In this document: piece after piece, positions 9,411-16,939 of the stretch
How positions within the stretch are numbered: position 1 is the first letter of the stretch
How the letters are laid out: each line of letters starts with the position of its first letter
From: Lewinellaceae bacterium
GTDB lineage: Bacteria; Bacteroidota; Bacteroidia; Chitinophagales; Saprospiraceae
Direction of reading: 5' to 3'
DNA length: 64,000 bases
Assembly: GCA_016711435.1 (NCBI GenBank)
Contig: JADJSY010000035.1
Location: 1-64,000, forward strand
Program-made: the position numbers and the translations under genes
Notes under the pieces: model-generated
The model's input: the letters and a program-made list of their open reading frames with translations, nothing else
Database searches by the model: none
Told to the model about the DNA's origin: nothing

Positions 9411-10256
9411 ATGCCAAAATCAACCGATAAATTCCAAGAAATGACCGCCCGAATTATAACCCAATTGGAAAGCGGCGTCGTGCCGTGGCGCAAGACCTGG
9501 AACCGCATCCAGATGGGCGCACCCTGCAACCATTTCAGCGGCCACGTTTACACGGGCATCAACCGCTTTTTGCTCGACGGTTTCGACGTGCCACGCTTCG
9601 CCACCTTCAAGCAAATCGGCGACGCTGGATACCGTATCCGCAAGGGGGCAAAATCGCTCCCCGTCTATTTCTGGAAAATGCTGTTTTTCGACGCCGACGG
9701 CAAGCGGGTGGACACGAGGAAGGAAGCGGAAAAAGTAGTGCCATTCGTGTACGAATACAGGGTTTTCAATGTGCTGGACATTGAAGGTTTCACAGCCGAT
9801 ATGTTCAAGGACGAGCAGCCCGAGCAGCCCGCCCGGATGGAGGATTGCGAAGCCGTACTGACTGCCAACCCCCACGAATTGCGCCCCGGCGAACCTGCCT
9901 ACAACCCCACCCTCGATTTGGTGAAAATGCCCGCCCTGACCGACTTCCAAAGCCGGGAGCATTACTACCTGACCTACTTCCACGAGTTGAGCCATTGGAC
10001 GGGACACCCCAACCGCCTCAACCGAATCGAACCCTCAAAATTTGGTGACGAAAAGTACAGCCGGGAAGAACTCGTGGCCGAAATGTCCGCCTGCTTCCTG
10101 TGCGCCCATTGCGGCATCGTCATGGAGGAACTGGTCGAGAACAGCGCCGCCTACCTGCAATCCTGGATTGCCACGCTGAACGGCGACGCCCGCCTGCTGA
10201 TGACCGCCGCCAGCGCCGCCCAACGTGCCGCCGATTTCCTGCTTGCGCCTTTGTGA
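9411..10256 (+). CDS. ardC: ArdC-type antirestriction zinc metalloprotein
   Basis: A 281-residue two-domain protein. Residues 1-130 match the ArdC N-terminal ssDNA-binding domain (DUF1738): KFQEMTARIITQLESG, VPWRKTW, and FATFKQIGDAGYRIRKGAKS. Residues 150-281 are the zincin-like metallopeptidase domain with HELSHWTGH (H191, E192, H195) and a downstream glutamate in YSREELVAEM. ArdC proteins travel with plasmids and integrative elements and protect incoming single-stranded DNA from host restriction. The ATG at 9411 is chosen because it opens the conserved MPKSTDKFQ start; the frame is open upstream to 9291 but that part overlaps a terminator. The gene supports a conjugative or mobilisable origin for the first 11 kb. 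Confidence 0.9.
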   Translation: MPKSTDKFQEMTARIITQLESGVVPWRKTWNRIQMGAPCNHFSGHVYTGINRFLLDGFDVPRFATFKQIGDAGYRIRKGAKSLPVYFWKMLFFDADGKRVDTRKEAEKVVPFVYEYRVFNVLDIEGFTADMFKDEQPEQPARMEDCEAVLTANPHELRPGEPAYNPTLDLVKMPALTDFQSREHYYLTYFHELSHWTGHPNRLNRIEPSKFGDEKYSREELVAEMSACFLCAHCGIVMEELVENSAAYLQSWIATLNGDARLLMTAASAAQRAADFLLAPL

Positions 10257-10376
10257 ATGCAGCTAGAAAGTACCCAACCTGACGCAGTGGAACAAACCGA
10301 ATCGACAGCCTGACCATAGCGTTTCAAGCTGCCACTAATTCATCATTCATCATTCATCATTCAACATTTTCTCACC

Positions 10377-10721
10377 ATGGAAAACATCGCAAAATTGAAA
10401 GGCTACCGACCCGAAATGGCGCACGGCGGTAACTGCAAAGTCTGGCTAAACGACAAAGCCCTGAGCCATGCCAAAAGCCTGAAACATGTAACCCACTCGC
10501 CCGAAGGCTTCAACTGGGGCTATGGCGGCAGTGGCCCGGCACAACTCGCCTACGCCATCTGCCACGAACTCTACGGCAAGGACGTTGCCCGGAAGATTTA
10601 CCAAGATTTCAAATGGCGCTACCTCGTCGCCATCGAGGACGACAGCTTCGACCTCGTGCTGGACTTGGCAGAGTTCAACGCCGTCCACGTCCTGCCCCTG
10701 CTCGACGAAGTGCCCGCCTGA
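10377..10721 (+). CDS. DUF6166 family protein
   Basis: A 114-residue protein with the family hallmark FNWGYGGSGPAQLAYAI (about residues 45-60) followed by the YQDFKWRYL segment. DUF6166 proteins are small, cytosolic and common on plasmids and phage-like elements; their function is unknown. It lies 120 bases after ardC in the same direction, preceded by a short run of CATCATT repeats, and is followed by a strong hairpin at 10729-10762 that probably ends the transcript. Confidence 0.75.
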   Translation: MENIAKLKGYRPEMAHGGNCKVWLNDKALSHAKSLKHVTHSPEGFNWGYGGSGPAQLAYAICHELYGKDVARKIYQDFKWRYLVAIEDDSFDLVLDLAEFNAVHVLPLLDEVPA

Positions 10722-10728
10722 AAGTAAA

Positions 10729-10762
10729 CGCCCCTTTGTCCGTCAAACCGGACAAAGGGGCG
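10729..10762 (+). terminator. Strong hairpin, probable terminator
   Basis: A perfect 14-bp stem pairs CGCCCCTTTGTCCG (10729-10742) with CGGACAAAGGGGCG (10749-10762) around a 6-base loop, 7 bases after the DUF6166 stop codon. Only a weak T-rich tail follows (CATTTGTC). Its position supports termination of the ardC transcript. Confidence 0.65.
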
Positions 10763-10826
10763 CATTTGTCATCCTGAAAAGGACCTACTGCCAACTGCCC
10801 ACTGACGAACTGCCAACTAAAAAATG

Positions 10827-11055
10827 CCCCCACCTCCCCCACCCACCCGTTTTCAGCGGTGCAGCCAGCGAAACCCCCAACGCACCGCCGCAGCCTTTCT
10901 CACCGCTCACTGCTCACTCCCCTCACCGCTTGTTCAAAAGGCAGCGGCGGCGCTCCCGCAGCAGCAGCGGCATCCGATGGACGCCGCCCCTGCTTTTCGG
11001 CCTGACGGGGTTTCGTTGGCTGCGAACTTTGTAGCCCGGGCCGACCCACGAAATG
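10827..11055 (+). repeat. Dispersed palindromic element, copy 1
   Basis: This non-coding element of about 229 bases is repeated in the same orientation at 20622-20837. The outer arms are CAGCCAGCGAAACCCC (10862-10877) and GGGGTTTCGTTGGCTG (11007-11022), complementary over 16 bases with one G-T. Inside, AAAAGGCAGCGGCGGCG (from 10936) pairs imperfectly with CGCCGCCCCTGCTTTT (from 10982), giving a hairpin within a hairpin. The left 70 bases and right 110 bases are nearly identical to copy 2; only the segment between the outer left arm and the inner stem (about 10897-10936) differs in length and sequence. Together with the terminator at 10729 it fills the gap 10722-11151. Confidence 0.85.
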
Positions 11056-11151
11056 GTAATTGCTTGTAAATCAATGAATTGGAAGCCCTGTTTTGTGTGT
11101 CCTTTCTTTCCATGCTACGCTGCCTCAGTTTTGAAGCATAATTTAAGTACA

Positions 11152-11457
11152 ATGGAATTGCCATTATTCAAGATATGCTTCAAGTGCGGAAAGGGTGGTG
11201 TCTTCAAAAGGGCAAAAACCTTTGTTGGGGATGACAGGCTCGAAGAAGCACTGGATATACTGCTGCGCCATTGTGAATGCAAACCGCTCCATGAATTTGA
11301 AAACGAGTTAATTGCATTGCGTCGGCGATTGAATGCCCTAAACCGTGAGGGTCGAAGTGGTTGCCTGAATTATTCGGATTTCGATATAATGAAGAATCAA
11401 ATTACCAGGGATATACTGTCTTGCTTGGGTTGTATTGAGGCCAAAACTGCTGCATAG
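11152..11457 (+). CDS. Free-standing effector-associated-domain-like protein
   Basis: A 101-residue protein from the ATG at 11152 (MELPLFKICF). Residues about 25-95 (DDRLEEALDILLRH ... ENELIALRRRLNALNREG ... IMKNQITRDILSCL) follow the helical pattern of effector-associated domains: an ALDIL helix, an N.L..L..R...L.....G helix, then an N.I...IL.CL helix. Such domains normally sit at the end of caspase, CHAT, trypsin or STAND proteins and act as adaptors that pair sensor and effector in bacterial conflict systems. Here it stands alone beside the palindromic element and upstream of a CBASS locus. Unusually Cys-rich at the N-terminus (CFKCGKGG). Family match by pattern only. Confidence 0.5.
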   Translation: MELPLFKICFKCGKGGVFKRAKTFVGDDRLEEALDILLRHCECKPLHEFENELIALRRRLNALNREGRSGCLNYSDFDIMKNQITRDILSCLGCIEAKTAA

Positions 11458-11588
11458 TAAGCTTGCAATAAAACTTCTTGATGGTTGATTTGAATAAAAA
11501 AGACTGGACAACGCCGACCCATGCCTAAAACCGAAAACCGCAGGTAGAAGAAAAGCACCGGCCAGCACAGGGACGCCCGCTTCGGACT

Positions 11589-12461
11589 TTAAAAGGTCGT
11601 ATTAGGAGTTTGTGCTTGAAGTGGTTTGGGGAACGTGGAGGGTGTGGTGAGAACTAATCGGAGTTCAATCTTCCCAGAGAACGCTAATAACGGTATCCTG
11701 GCATCTGAGTAGATGCAATGCTCATAGAATTTTCGGTCAAACTTATTGTCCCAAACCTGAAACCAATCATCAGCAAAGACGGTCTCTGTGTCTTTGTATT
11801 TAATACCCTTAGCAAAGTATTCACCTGCAGCAGTATCCTCCGGGACTTTTTCTTTCTTGTGCTTGAGATTGTAGTAAGGGAAGTCATCAGTATTCCATTG
11901 CCATCTCACCTTATTCCTGTCGGAGCAAACCACCATCATCGGATAAATATCAAGCGTTATAAATCTGAGCAGGGTTGAAGTGATGCTGGTTTGGTACTTG
12001 TGAGCCATTTCATCAGCCAGCTTAAAATTGAATTTCCTCCTAAAACAGTCTTTTTTTAACCTTTCTTCTGGGAGTAATAAGCAAGCAGCGAAAAAATCAG
12101 CTTCTCTTTCTACGACGTTTTCTGAAGCAAAGTTGGTAAATGATGAGTGGGCGGGAGCTTGACCGCTTTTCAAAGCATTTCTATGTTCGTCTATGAAAAA
12201 GTGTCCAAGTTCGTGGGCAAAGGTGAACCTGGCTCTTGGCTTGTAGGCGTGTTCCAGCCTGTCGGTGTTGATGTAGATATGAAAACGCCCATTCATGTGT
12301 TCCAACATCCCATCAAAGTCGTCTGCATAGCTCCCGTAGCTGTAAGTTATGCCCTTGTGTTTGGCAATGTTTTCAGGCTGAACCAATCCCTCTGGACAGT
12401 ATTCATTTGAGACAAACTCGGCTAACTCGGATAACTGGCTTTTTCTTCCTTTGGATAGCAT
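11589..12461 (-). CDS. ImmA/IrrE-family metallopeptidase
   Basis: A 290-residue protein from the ATG at 12461, 5 bases after the stop codon of the upstream gene. The zincin motif FAHELGHFF (HELGH at residues 83-87) and a downstream VVEREADFFAACLLLP supply the H-E-x-x-H and third metal ligand typical of ImmA/IrrE peptidases. These proteases usually cleave a partner repressor or regulator and so switch on mobile-element or stress genes. It is the last gene of a three-gene operon after a sigma factor and a 111-residue protein, so the likely cleavage target is one of those. C-terminal 100 residues are family-specific. Confident family call; target is inference. Confidence 0.85.
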   Translation of the reverse strand: MLSKGRKSQLSELAEFVSNEYCPEGLVQPENIAKHKGITYSYGSYADDFDGMLEHMNGRFHIYINTDRLEHAYKPRARFTFAHELGHFFIDEHRNALKSGQAPAHSSFTNFASENVVEREADFFAACLLLPEERLKKDCFRRKFNFKLADEMAHKYQTSITSTLLRFITLDIYPMMVVCSDRNKVRWQWNTDDFPYYNLKHKKEKVPEDTAAGEYFAKGIKYKDTETVFADDWFQVWDNKFDRKFYEHCIYSDARIPLLAFSGKIELRLVLTTPSTFPKPLQAQTPNTTF

Positions 12462-12465
12462 GGGC

Positions 12466-12801
12466 TCAACCTTCTTTGTTTTCCTCTGATTGTTTTCTGT
12501 CCTGAAGCATTTTTCTCTTTGTGGCATCTGAGACAGCTTTTCCTTCCCGTGCCGCCATTGCTAAGTTTTGTGCGGCGGAATAATCAACCTTTAGCCGATG
12601 GACAATACCTGTTGTCTTCACCTCGCCACGATTAAGAATGTCAGACGGGTTTTCCAAAATTGGTAAGGTCGGGATTTCCATGTTTCCCATCTCTGCCTCA
12701 AATTTTTCCACCTCATCCGCTGTTTCCGGGAAACCATACCCGTAAGACCTTAACGCTTTTTCAAATTCCTTTTCAAAACTTCTTTTATTAGATTTTTCCA
12801 T
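12466..12801 (-). CDS. Hypothetical protein between sigma factor and ImmA protease
   Basis: A 111-residue, highly charged, helical protein with no signal or membrane segment. It contains GYGFPETADEVEKFEAE near the N-terminus and a basic C-terminal helix (DATKRKMLQDRKQ). Its start at 12801 follows the sigma-factor gene by 23 bases, and its stop lies 5 bases before the ImmA start, so the three are co-transcribed. Position between a sigma factor and an ImmA protease makes an anti-sigma factor or protease substrate the obvious guess, but no domain supports this directly. Confidence 0.6.
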   Translation of the reverse strand: MEKSNKRSFEKEFEKALRSYGYGFPETADEVEKFEAEMGNMEIPTLPILENPSDILNRGEVKTTGIVHRLKVDYSAAQNLAMAAREGKAVSDATKRKMLQDRKQSEENKEG

Positions 12802-12824
12802 GATGAGTTTTGGTAACTGGTGAA

Positions 12825-13505
12825 TTACTCAATGTCGAAATCAGAATTGGCTTTGATGAAGTCTTTGACTTTCTTGAAAGCTCTCAATCTAATCTGACGC
12901 AAATAGTCTGAAGTGGTATCAAAAAGGGTTGCAAGGCGTTCTATTTCTTCTTTTGGTAGCTGCTTTCTGCCATCATCAAACCTTGTGTAAGTAAGAAGGA
13001 CATCCTTCTCTCTTTCGGGCAAAGATGCTAAAGCCCTATCAATTAAATCTCTTTCAAGGCTTGTAGGTTCATCTTCTTGTAAATAGGCGGGTAATTCTAA
13101 GGGATCAGAAGATTCGAAATCGTCCGTGAGTTTGTGATTGTTCAGGTAGGGAATCGTTATCTTCAACAACTGCCAAAGCTCATTTTTGGCAATGCCTGAA
13201 AGCCAGGCTTTTACTCGATGTTCAACTTTTGCTCCATCTTCTTCTACATTCGGCTTGAAGGTCTCAGCTCGCAAATAAGCCTTGTAAAAAGTATTGTGAA
13301 CCGTTGTCTCAACTAGGGAATTGTCATAGTAGGCTGAACCTTTTGGGCAGTTCTTTGCAACTACTGCGGTCAAAAAATGGCAGTACCTGTGGTAGAACAC
13401 ATTGAATGCTTCCTGGGCTTCTTGAGGCTCGTCATCCCTGTACAAAGCCATATAAGCCAAAAGTTCTGTACTTGTCTCGCTGGTTTTTGTTGTTGTTGAC
13501 ACCAT
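12825..13505 (-). CDS. Sigma-70 family (ECF-like) RNA polymerase sigma factor
   Basis: A 226-residue protein. Residues about 28-110 resemble sigma region 2 (AFNVFYHRYCHFLTAVV ... VHNTFYKAYLRAETF ... VKAWLSGIAKNEL), and residues about 160-220 resemble region 4 (RALASLPEREKDVLLTY ... LATLFDTTSDYLRQIRLRAFKKV), including a helix-turn-helix. There is no sign of regions 1 or 3, as in ECF-type sigmas. It heads an operon with a charged 111-residue protein and an ImmA protease. The divergent gap to the patatin gene carries an inverted pair CGTGACA/TGTCACG that could be the recognition element of this sigma factor in both directions. Confidence 0.85.
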   Translation of the reverse strand: MVSTTTKTSETSTELLAYMALYRDDEPQEAQEAFNVFYHRYCHFLTAVVAKNCPKGSAYYDNSLVETTVHNTFYKAYLRAETFKPNVEEDGAKVEHRVKAWLSGIAKNELWQLLKITIPYLNNHKLTDDFESSDPLELPAYLQEDEPTSLERDLIDRALASLPEREKDVLLTYTRFDDGRKQLPKEEIERLATLFDTTSDYLRQIRLRAFKKVKDFIKANSDFDIE

Positions 13506-13533
13506 AATCCTCGTGGTTATTTATATCCGAAAG

Positions 13534-13569
13534 CGTGACATTTTCACCCTTGCGCCCTGCCTTGTCACG
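13534..13569. promoter_or_regulatory. Inverted CGTGACA / TGTCACG pair between sigma factor and CBASS
   Basis: CGTGACA (13534-13540) and TGTCACG (13563-13569) form an exact inverted repeat 22 bases apart in the gap between two divergent transcription units. Read to the right, TGTCACG precedes an AT-rich TACTATATATAG segment at about 13573-13584 with promoter-like spacing; read to the left, the other arm lies 30 bases before the sigma-factor start. Either a pair of ECF-type -35 elements or one dimer-binding operator would fit. Confidence 0.45.
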
Positions 13570-13649
13570 GTTTACTATATATAGTGTAGGAGAGGGTGGA
13601 TAGACCACAATTTCACAAATGACAAAATTACTAATAAATTGAATAGTGA

Positions 13650-14669
13650 ATGGGTAAAGAGTTTAAGATTTTGGCGATAGATGGAGGGGAATCAAGGGAT
13701 TGTACTCGGCTAACGTGCTGAAACACCTTGAAGAAAGGCATGGTGGCTGCCACCTTGCAGACCACTTTGATTTAATCTGCGGGACATCAACGGGCGGTTT
13801 GATTGCCCTTGCGCTTTCGCTCAGAAAAAAAACAAGTGAGATAGCAGATTTCTATGCAAAAAAAGGGGAGGAAATTTTCCCTTATGTCAATCGGTTTTCA
13901 AGGGCTTATGCTTTCGTCAAACAAACATTTTGGTTTGGGAAATACTCCGATGCTGTTCTAAGAAAAAACCTTGAAGAGTTTTTAGGGGCTGAAACACGGA
14001 TGCAAGATGCAAAACGCTCCTGTGCATACCCAGCTTTAACCTTACTCATGGAGAGCCAATTGTGTTAAAAAACCTCATGGAGATTACTATCGAGATGGAA
14101 ACCTTAAAATGGTTGATGTGGCGCTGGCTACGAGTGCTGCACCGACCTATTTCCCCTTGGCAGAGCTTGACTATCCTGAACTCAAAGGGGTTTTTGTGGA
14201 TGGAGGAGTATGGGCGAACAACCCAACCTTGTGCGGCATACTTGAGGCATTGGAGCATTTTGTAGGAGAAGGAAAAGAGTTCTCATCGTACAGTATCCTT
14301 TCAATTGCCAGTATAACACAATCAAATGGGTGGAAGATAAAAGAGAACAGGCACAGGTCATTTTTCTGGGGCTGGCAGGGTAAACTTTTTGAAACCCCTC
14401 TGGATGGGCAAAACTTCTTTGCTGACCACTTTGCAAAGAAAATAGTTGGCTGCACAAGCCCCCAGGGAAAGTATTTTCGGATACCCTCACCACGTCAACT
14501 CTCCAAAGAGCACCTGGACGATATTGAAATGGACAAGGCGGGTAAAAATTCGATAAAACTCCTCGAAAGCCTGGGCAATCAACAGGGCATTGACTATACC
14601 ACAAAACCAGAATGCAAAGCCTTGATTGACGCTTTTTTCAAAGAAAAGAAACACTATATTTTTAACTAA
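13650..14669 (+). pseudogene. CBASS patatin-like phospholipase effector (CapV-like), three single-base frameshifts
   Basis: Read from the ATG at 13650 (MGKEFKILAIDGG) with three one-base corrections, this is a patatin of about 340 residues. The DGG oxyanion-loop motif is followed by a missing G in the run at about 13683, then YSANVLKHLEE and the nucleophile elbow GTSTGG. A second base is missing at about 14045 and a third at about 14068, after which the frame continues VDVALATSAAPTYFP and the catalytic DGG of the Ser-Asp dyad (VFVDGGVWANNP). All three frame phases agree with exactly three deletions. CapV-type patatins degrade membrane phospholipids when a cyclic dinucleotide binds, killing the infected cell. 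It is followed 11 bases later by the CD-NTase gene. The gene is either truly inactive or mis-sequenced. Confidence 0.8.
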
Positions 14670-14680
14670 AACTTTTAAAA

Positions 14681-15678
14681 ATGGCGAATTGTCATAACTT
14701 ATTCTCACAGTACAACGATGGCTTGAACATCACCTCGACCAAAAAAGACAGATTAAAAAAGTCTAAAGATGCTCTCAGGGAGCGAATCAAGGATTACTTT
14801 AAAGAACATCACCCTGAATACGTACCTCAATTTTTCATACAAGGGTCGTACAAAATGAAAACGATGATTCGCACGAAGGACAACGAATGCGATTTGGACG
14901 ACGGGGTGTACTTCCTTCGTAAACCCGATGTAACCGCTACTACGCTTCAAAAATGGGTTTACGAGGCTGTGGAAGGGCATACTGCTGGTGGGCAGCAGCA
15001 CAGGAAAAAATGTATAAGGGTAATCTACTCAGGTGATTATCACATAGACATTCCTGTTTATTACATGTTTTCGGAAGACGGCGACCATCCTTTTCTGGCA
15101 GTAAAGAATGAAGGATGGCAAGAAAGCGACCCCAAAGAATTTCTTGAATGGTTCCAAGGTGTCAAGACGAGCCAAATGGTTCGAATATCCCGATACCTCA
15201 AAGGATGGGGCGACCAAAAAAGAAACGATATGCCATCTGGTCTGGCAATGGCTGTCCTCACCGAAAAAAACCTTGTGGGAAACGAGAGGGATGACATTGC
15301 TCTCCGGGATACTCTCAAAGCAATCAAGAGCTCTCTTAAAGCTTCATGGAAATGTGTCATGCCAACCACTCCAAAGGATGACCTTTTTGGTAAGTACGAC
15401 GATACTTTCAAAAACAACTTTTTACTGCCCTCGATGATTTCATCGCCGATGCCGATGCGGCAATAGATGAAGAATGCCAAGAGAAAGCAAGCAAAAAATG
15501 GCGAAAGCACCTGGGAGATAGATTTCCACTTGGTGAAAAGTGCGAATCAGAAGAAGCCAAGTCAATCGGTGCGGCAGAAAAAACTGGCAGTTTAATTATT
15601 GGCGTACAGGGCAAGCCAAAAGAGGAAGGCTTGTATGCCAGAAGCAAAGGGGGGGTGTATGGCTCAAACAATGACTGA
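14681..15678 (+). CDS. CD-NTase cyclic-oligonucleotide synthase of CBASS, one frameshift
   Basis: A nucleotidyltransferase of about 332 residues. The active site is clear: FIQGSYKMKTMI (GS at 55-56), then ECDLDDG (D71, D73) and HIDIPVY (D123), the G[ST]...DxD...D arrangement of CD-NTases. The frame given by the ATG is lost in a T-run near 15420; the neighbouring frame continues naturally (ALDDFIADADAAIDEE ... GVYGSNND) to TGA 15676-15678, and the span of 998 bases implies one missing base. The enzyme makes the cyclic nucleotide that activates the patatin upstream. Its stop codon overlaps the start of the E2-like gene (ATGACTGA). The CBASS assignment rests on the gene order and is strong. Confidence 0.85.
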
Positions 15679-16099
15679 CAGCCACAAGCAATGCTTGGCT
15701 ATCAAAAGACTTGCAGAAAAGGGCTACATTACTAATGTAGTAAAACATGATAGCCTCTTTGCAAAACTTGAATGGACATTTTCCTTTGGTAGCCTTGTCT
15801 TTCACCATGACGAGAGTACAACCCCTGTGGACTTTTCAAAGTACAGGATGAGATTGGTTTACAGACCCAATAAAAAGGGGAACGATAAAATCAAGGTCTT
15901 CATAGAAGAACCTGCTTTGGAAAAGAAAAAACACTTCTGGCAAGATGGAAGTTTGTGCCTTTGGAAAGGCTCAAACTTTCAATGGAAAAAGGGAATGAAC
16001 ATCGAGAAAGACCTTTTCCCGTCCATCTGTACTTGGATTTACCATTATGAAAAATGGGTTGAGACGGGATTTTGGCACGGAGAGGAGGCTAACCATTGA
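15671..16099 (+). CDS. CBASS E2-like (short Cap2) ubiquitin-conjugating-type protein
   Basis: A 142-residue protein starting inside the stop codon of the CD-NTase gene. The C-terminal half carries the signature of stand-alone CBASS E2 proteins: KKHFWQDGSLCLWKG (H88, candidate catalytic C96), then W....I..DLFPSICTWIYHYEKW and a TGFWHGEEANH ending. In type II-short CBASS such E2 proteins without an E1 or JAB peptidase are thought to prime the cyclase by conjugation. The upstream frame is open to 15599 but overlaps coding sequence of the cyclase, so the ATG at 15671 is preferred. Together with the patatin and cyclase genes this completes a recognisable operon. Confidence 0.75.
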   Translation: MTDSHKQCLAIKRLAEKGYITNVVKHDSLFAKLEWTFSFGSLVFHHDESTTPVDFSKYRMRLVYRPNKKGNDKIKVFIEEPALEKKKHFWQDGSLCLWKGSNFQWKKGMNIEKDLFPSICTWIYHYEKWVETGFWHGEEANH

Positions 16100-16177
16100 A
16101 AAAGTTCCACAAACGAGAACTTTTTCACGTTACGCCAATGTTGTATTTTCATTTTTTAAATTCAAAATTCATTTTGT

Positions 16178-16673
16178 ATGATTTTTTTAAACACTTATCA
16201 ATCGTACTCCAATGGCATGTTGAAATTGTCATTTAGCAATGGGGTAACGAAACTCATTCAACTAACCGAGGATTCAGGCAAGATAGTTACACGAAAAAGT
16301 GGATACTGTTTCCAACGTCAACCATCCTGGAATCTACGTGGGAGTGGATGTGTATTCAAATGAGGTATTCATACTTCATAATCATTACCGAATATTCAAA
16401 ACCGCTGGCGTTTCTCCATACCAGGAGTATGCTGCAGGGCAAGAAGTTCATTGGGACAACCGCATTTGCGTAAATGATAAGCTGCTCGTTCTCCAAAAAG
16501 GCTTGGAACAAGCCGTCAGGCGGGAAAGGTATCATTGGTTGACCAACAACTGCCAAGTAACTGTCAATGATGCCTGCAACAATCAGCGTGCTTCTGAGGA
16601 TGTTGGAAAATGGATTGGACGTATTGCTTTTGGCTTATTTGCTGCCGCTGTTATCAAAGTGGCGGTCAGGTGA
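16178..16673 (+). CDS. LRAT-like papain-fold hydrolase with C-terminal membrane helix, one frameshift
   Basis: Joined across one extra base near 16290-16300 this gives about 164 residues. The second frame carries an H-box (NHPGIYVGVD), a second histidine in FILHNHYRIF, and the nucleophile motif YHWLTNNCQVTVN, the H...NC arrangement of the LRAT/NlpC-P60 papain-like fold. The last 20 residues (IGRIAFGLFAAAVIKVAV) form one membrane helix. Such enzymes act as acyltransferases, phospholipases or thiol peptidases. It follows the CBASS E2 gene by 78 bases in the same direction; it may be a linked effector, an E2 deconjugase, or unrelated. Family by motif; role is inference. Confidence 0.6.
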
Positions 16674-16717
16674 ATGGTTTGACATTTTCGGTAACCTGAT
16701 ATGGCTCTTTCAGCATT

Positions 16718-16930
16718 CTAGAAAAACCTGTAAAGGCTGCCATCTTTGGGCAGTTCCATTTCAAACTTCTTTTTGAAGACAAGCTGCAAAACCGCTGCAA
16801 AGCGGCTTAAAACAGTGGAATGCTTTGGGGAAAGGCTGTAACCGATGGGGATGAACTCAAGAATGAATTCCTTAAAGGCTGTTCGTGTATCCATATTGAC
16901 TGGTTTCTTGAATGTACGTGTAGGCTCCAA
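16718..16930 (-). CDS. Possible small protein or gene remnant
   Basis: A 70-codon frame from a TTG, or 58 codons from an internal ATG at 16894, with normal-looking composition (TAFKEFILEFIPIGYSLSP, RFAAVLQLVFKKKFEM) and a stop at 16718. It lies just downstream of the lipase gene on the same strand. It has no recognised domain or ribosome-binding site that I would trust and may be a degraded remnant. Reported because the gap is otherwise empty. Confidence 0.25.
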   Translation of the reverse strand: MEPTRTFKKPVNMDTRTAFKEFILEFIPIGYSLSPKHSTVLSRFAAVLQLVFKKKFEMELPKDGSLYRFF

Positions 16931-16939
16931 AAGGTTGCC

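Noticed and set aside
10338..10366. CATCATT repeats as a CRISPR-like array
   Set aside because: Short simple tandem repeats with no spacers; no cas genes in the window.
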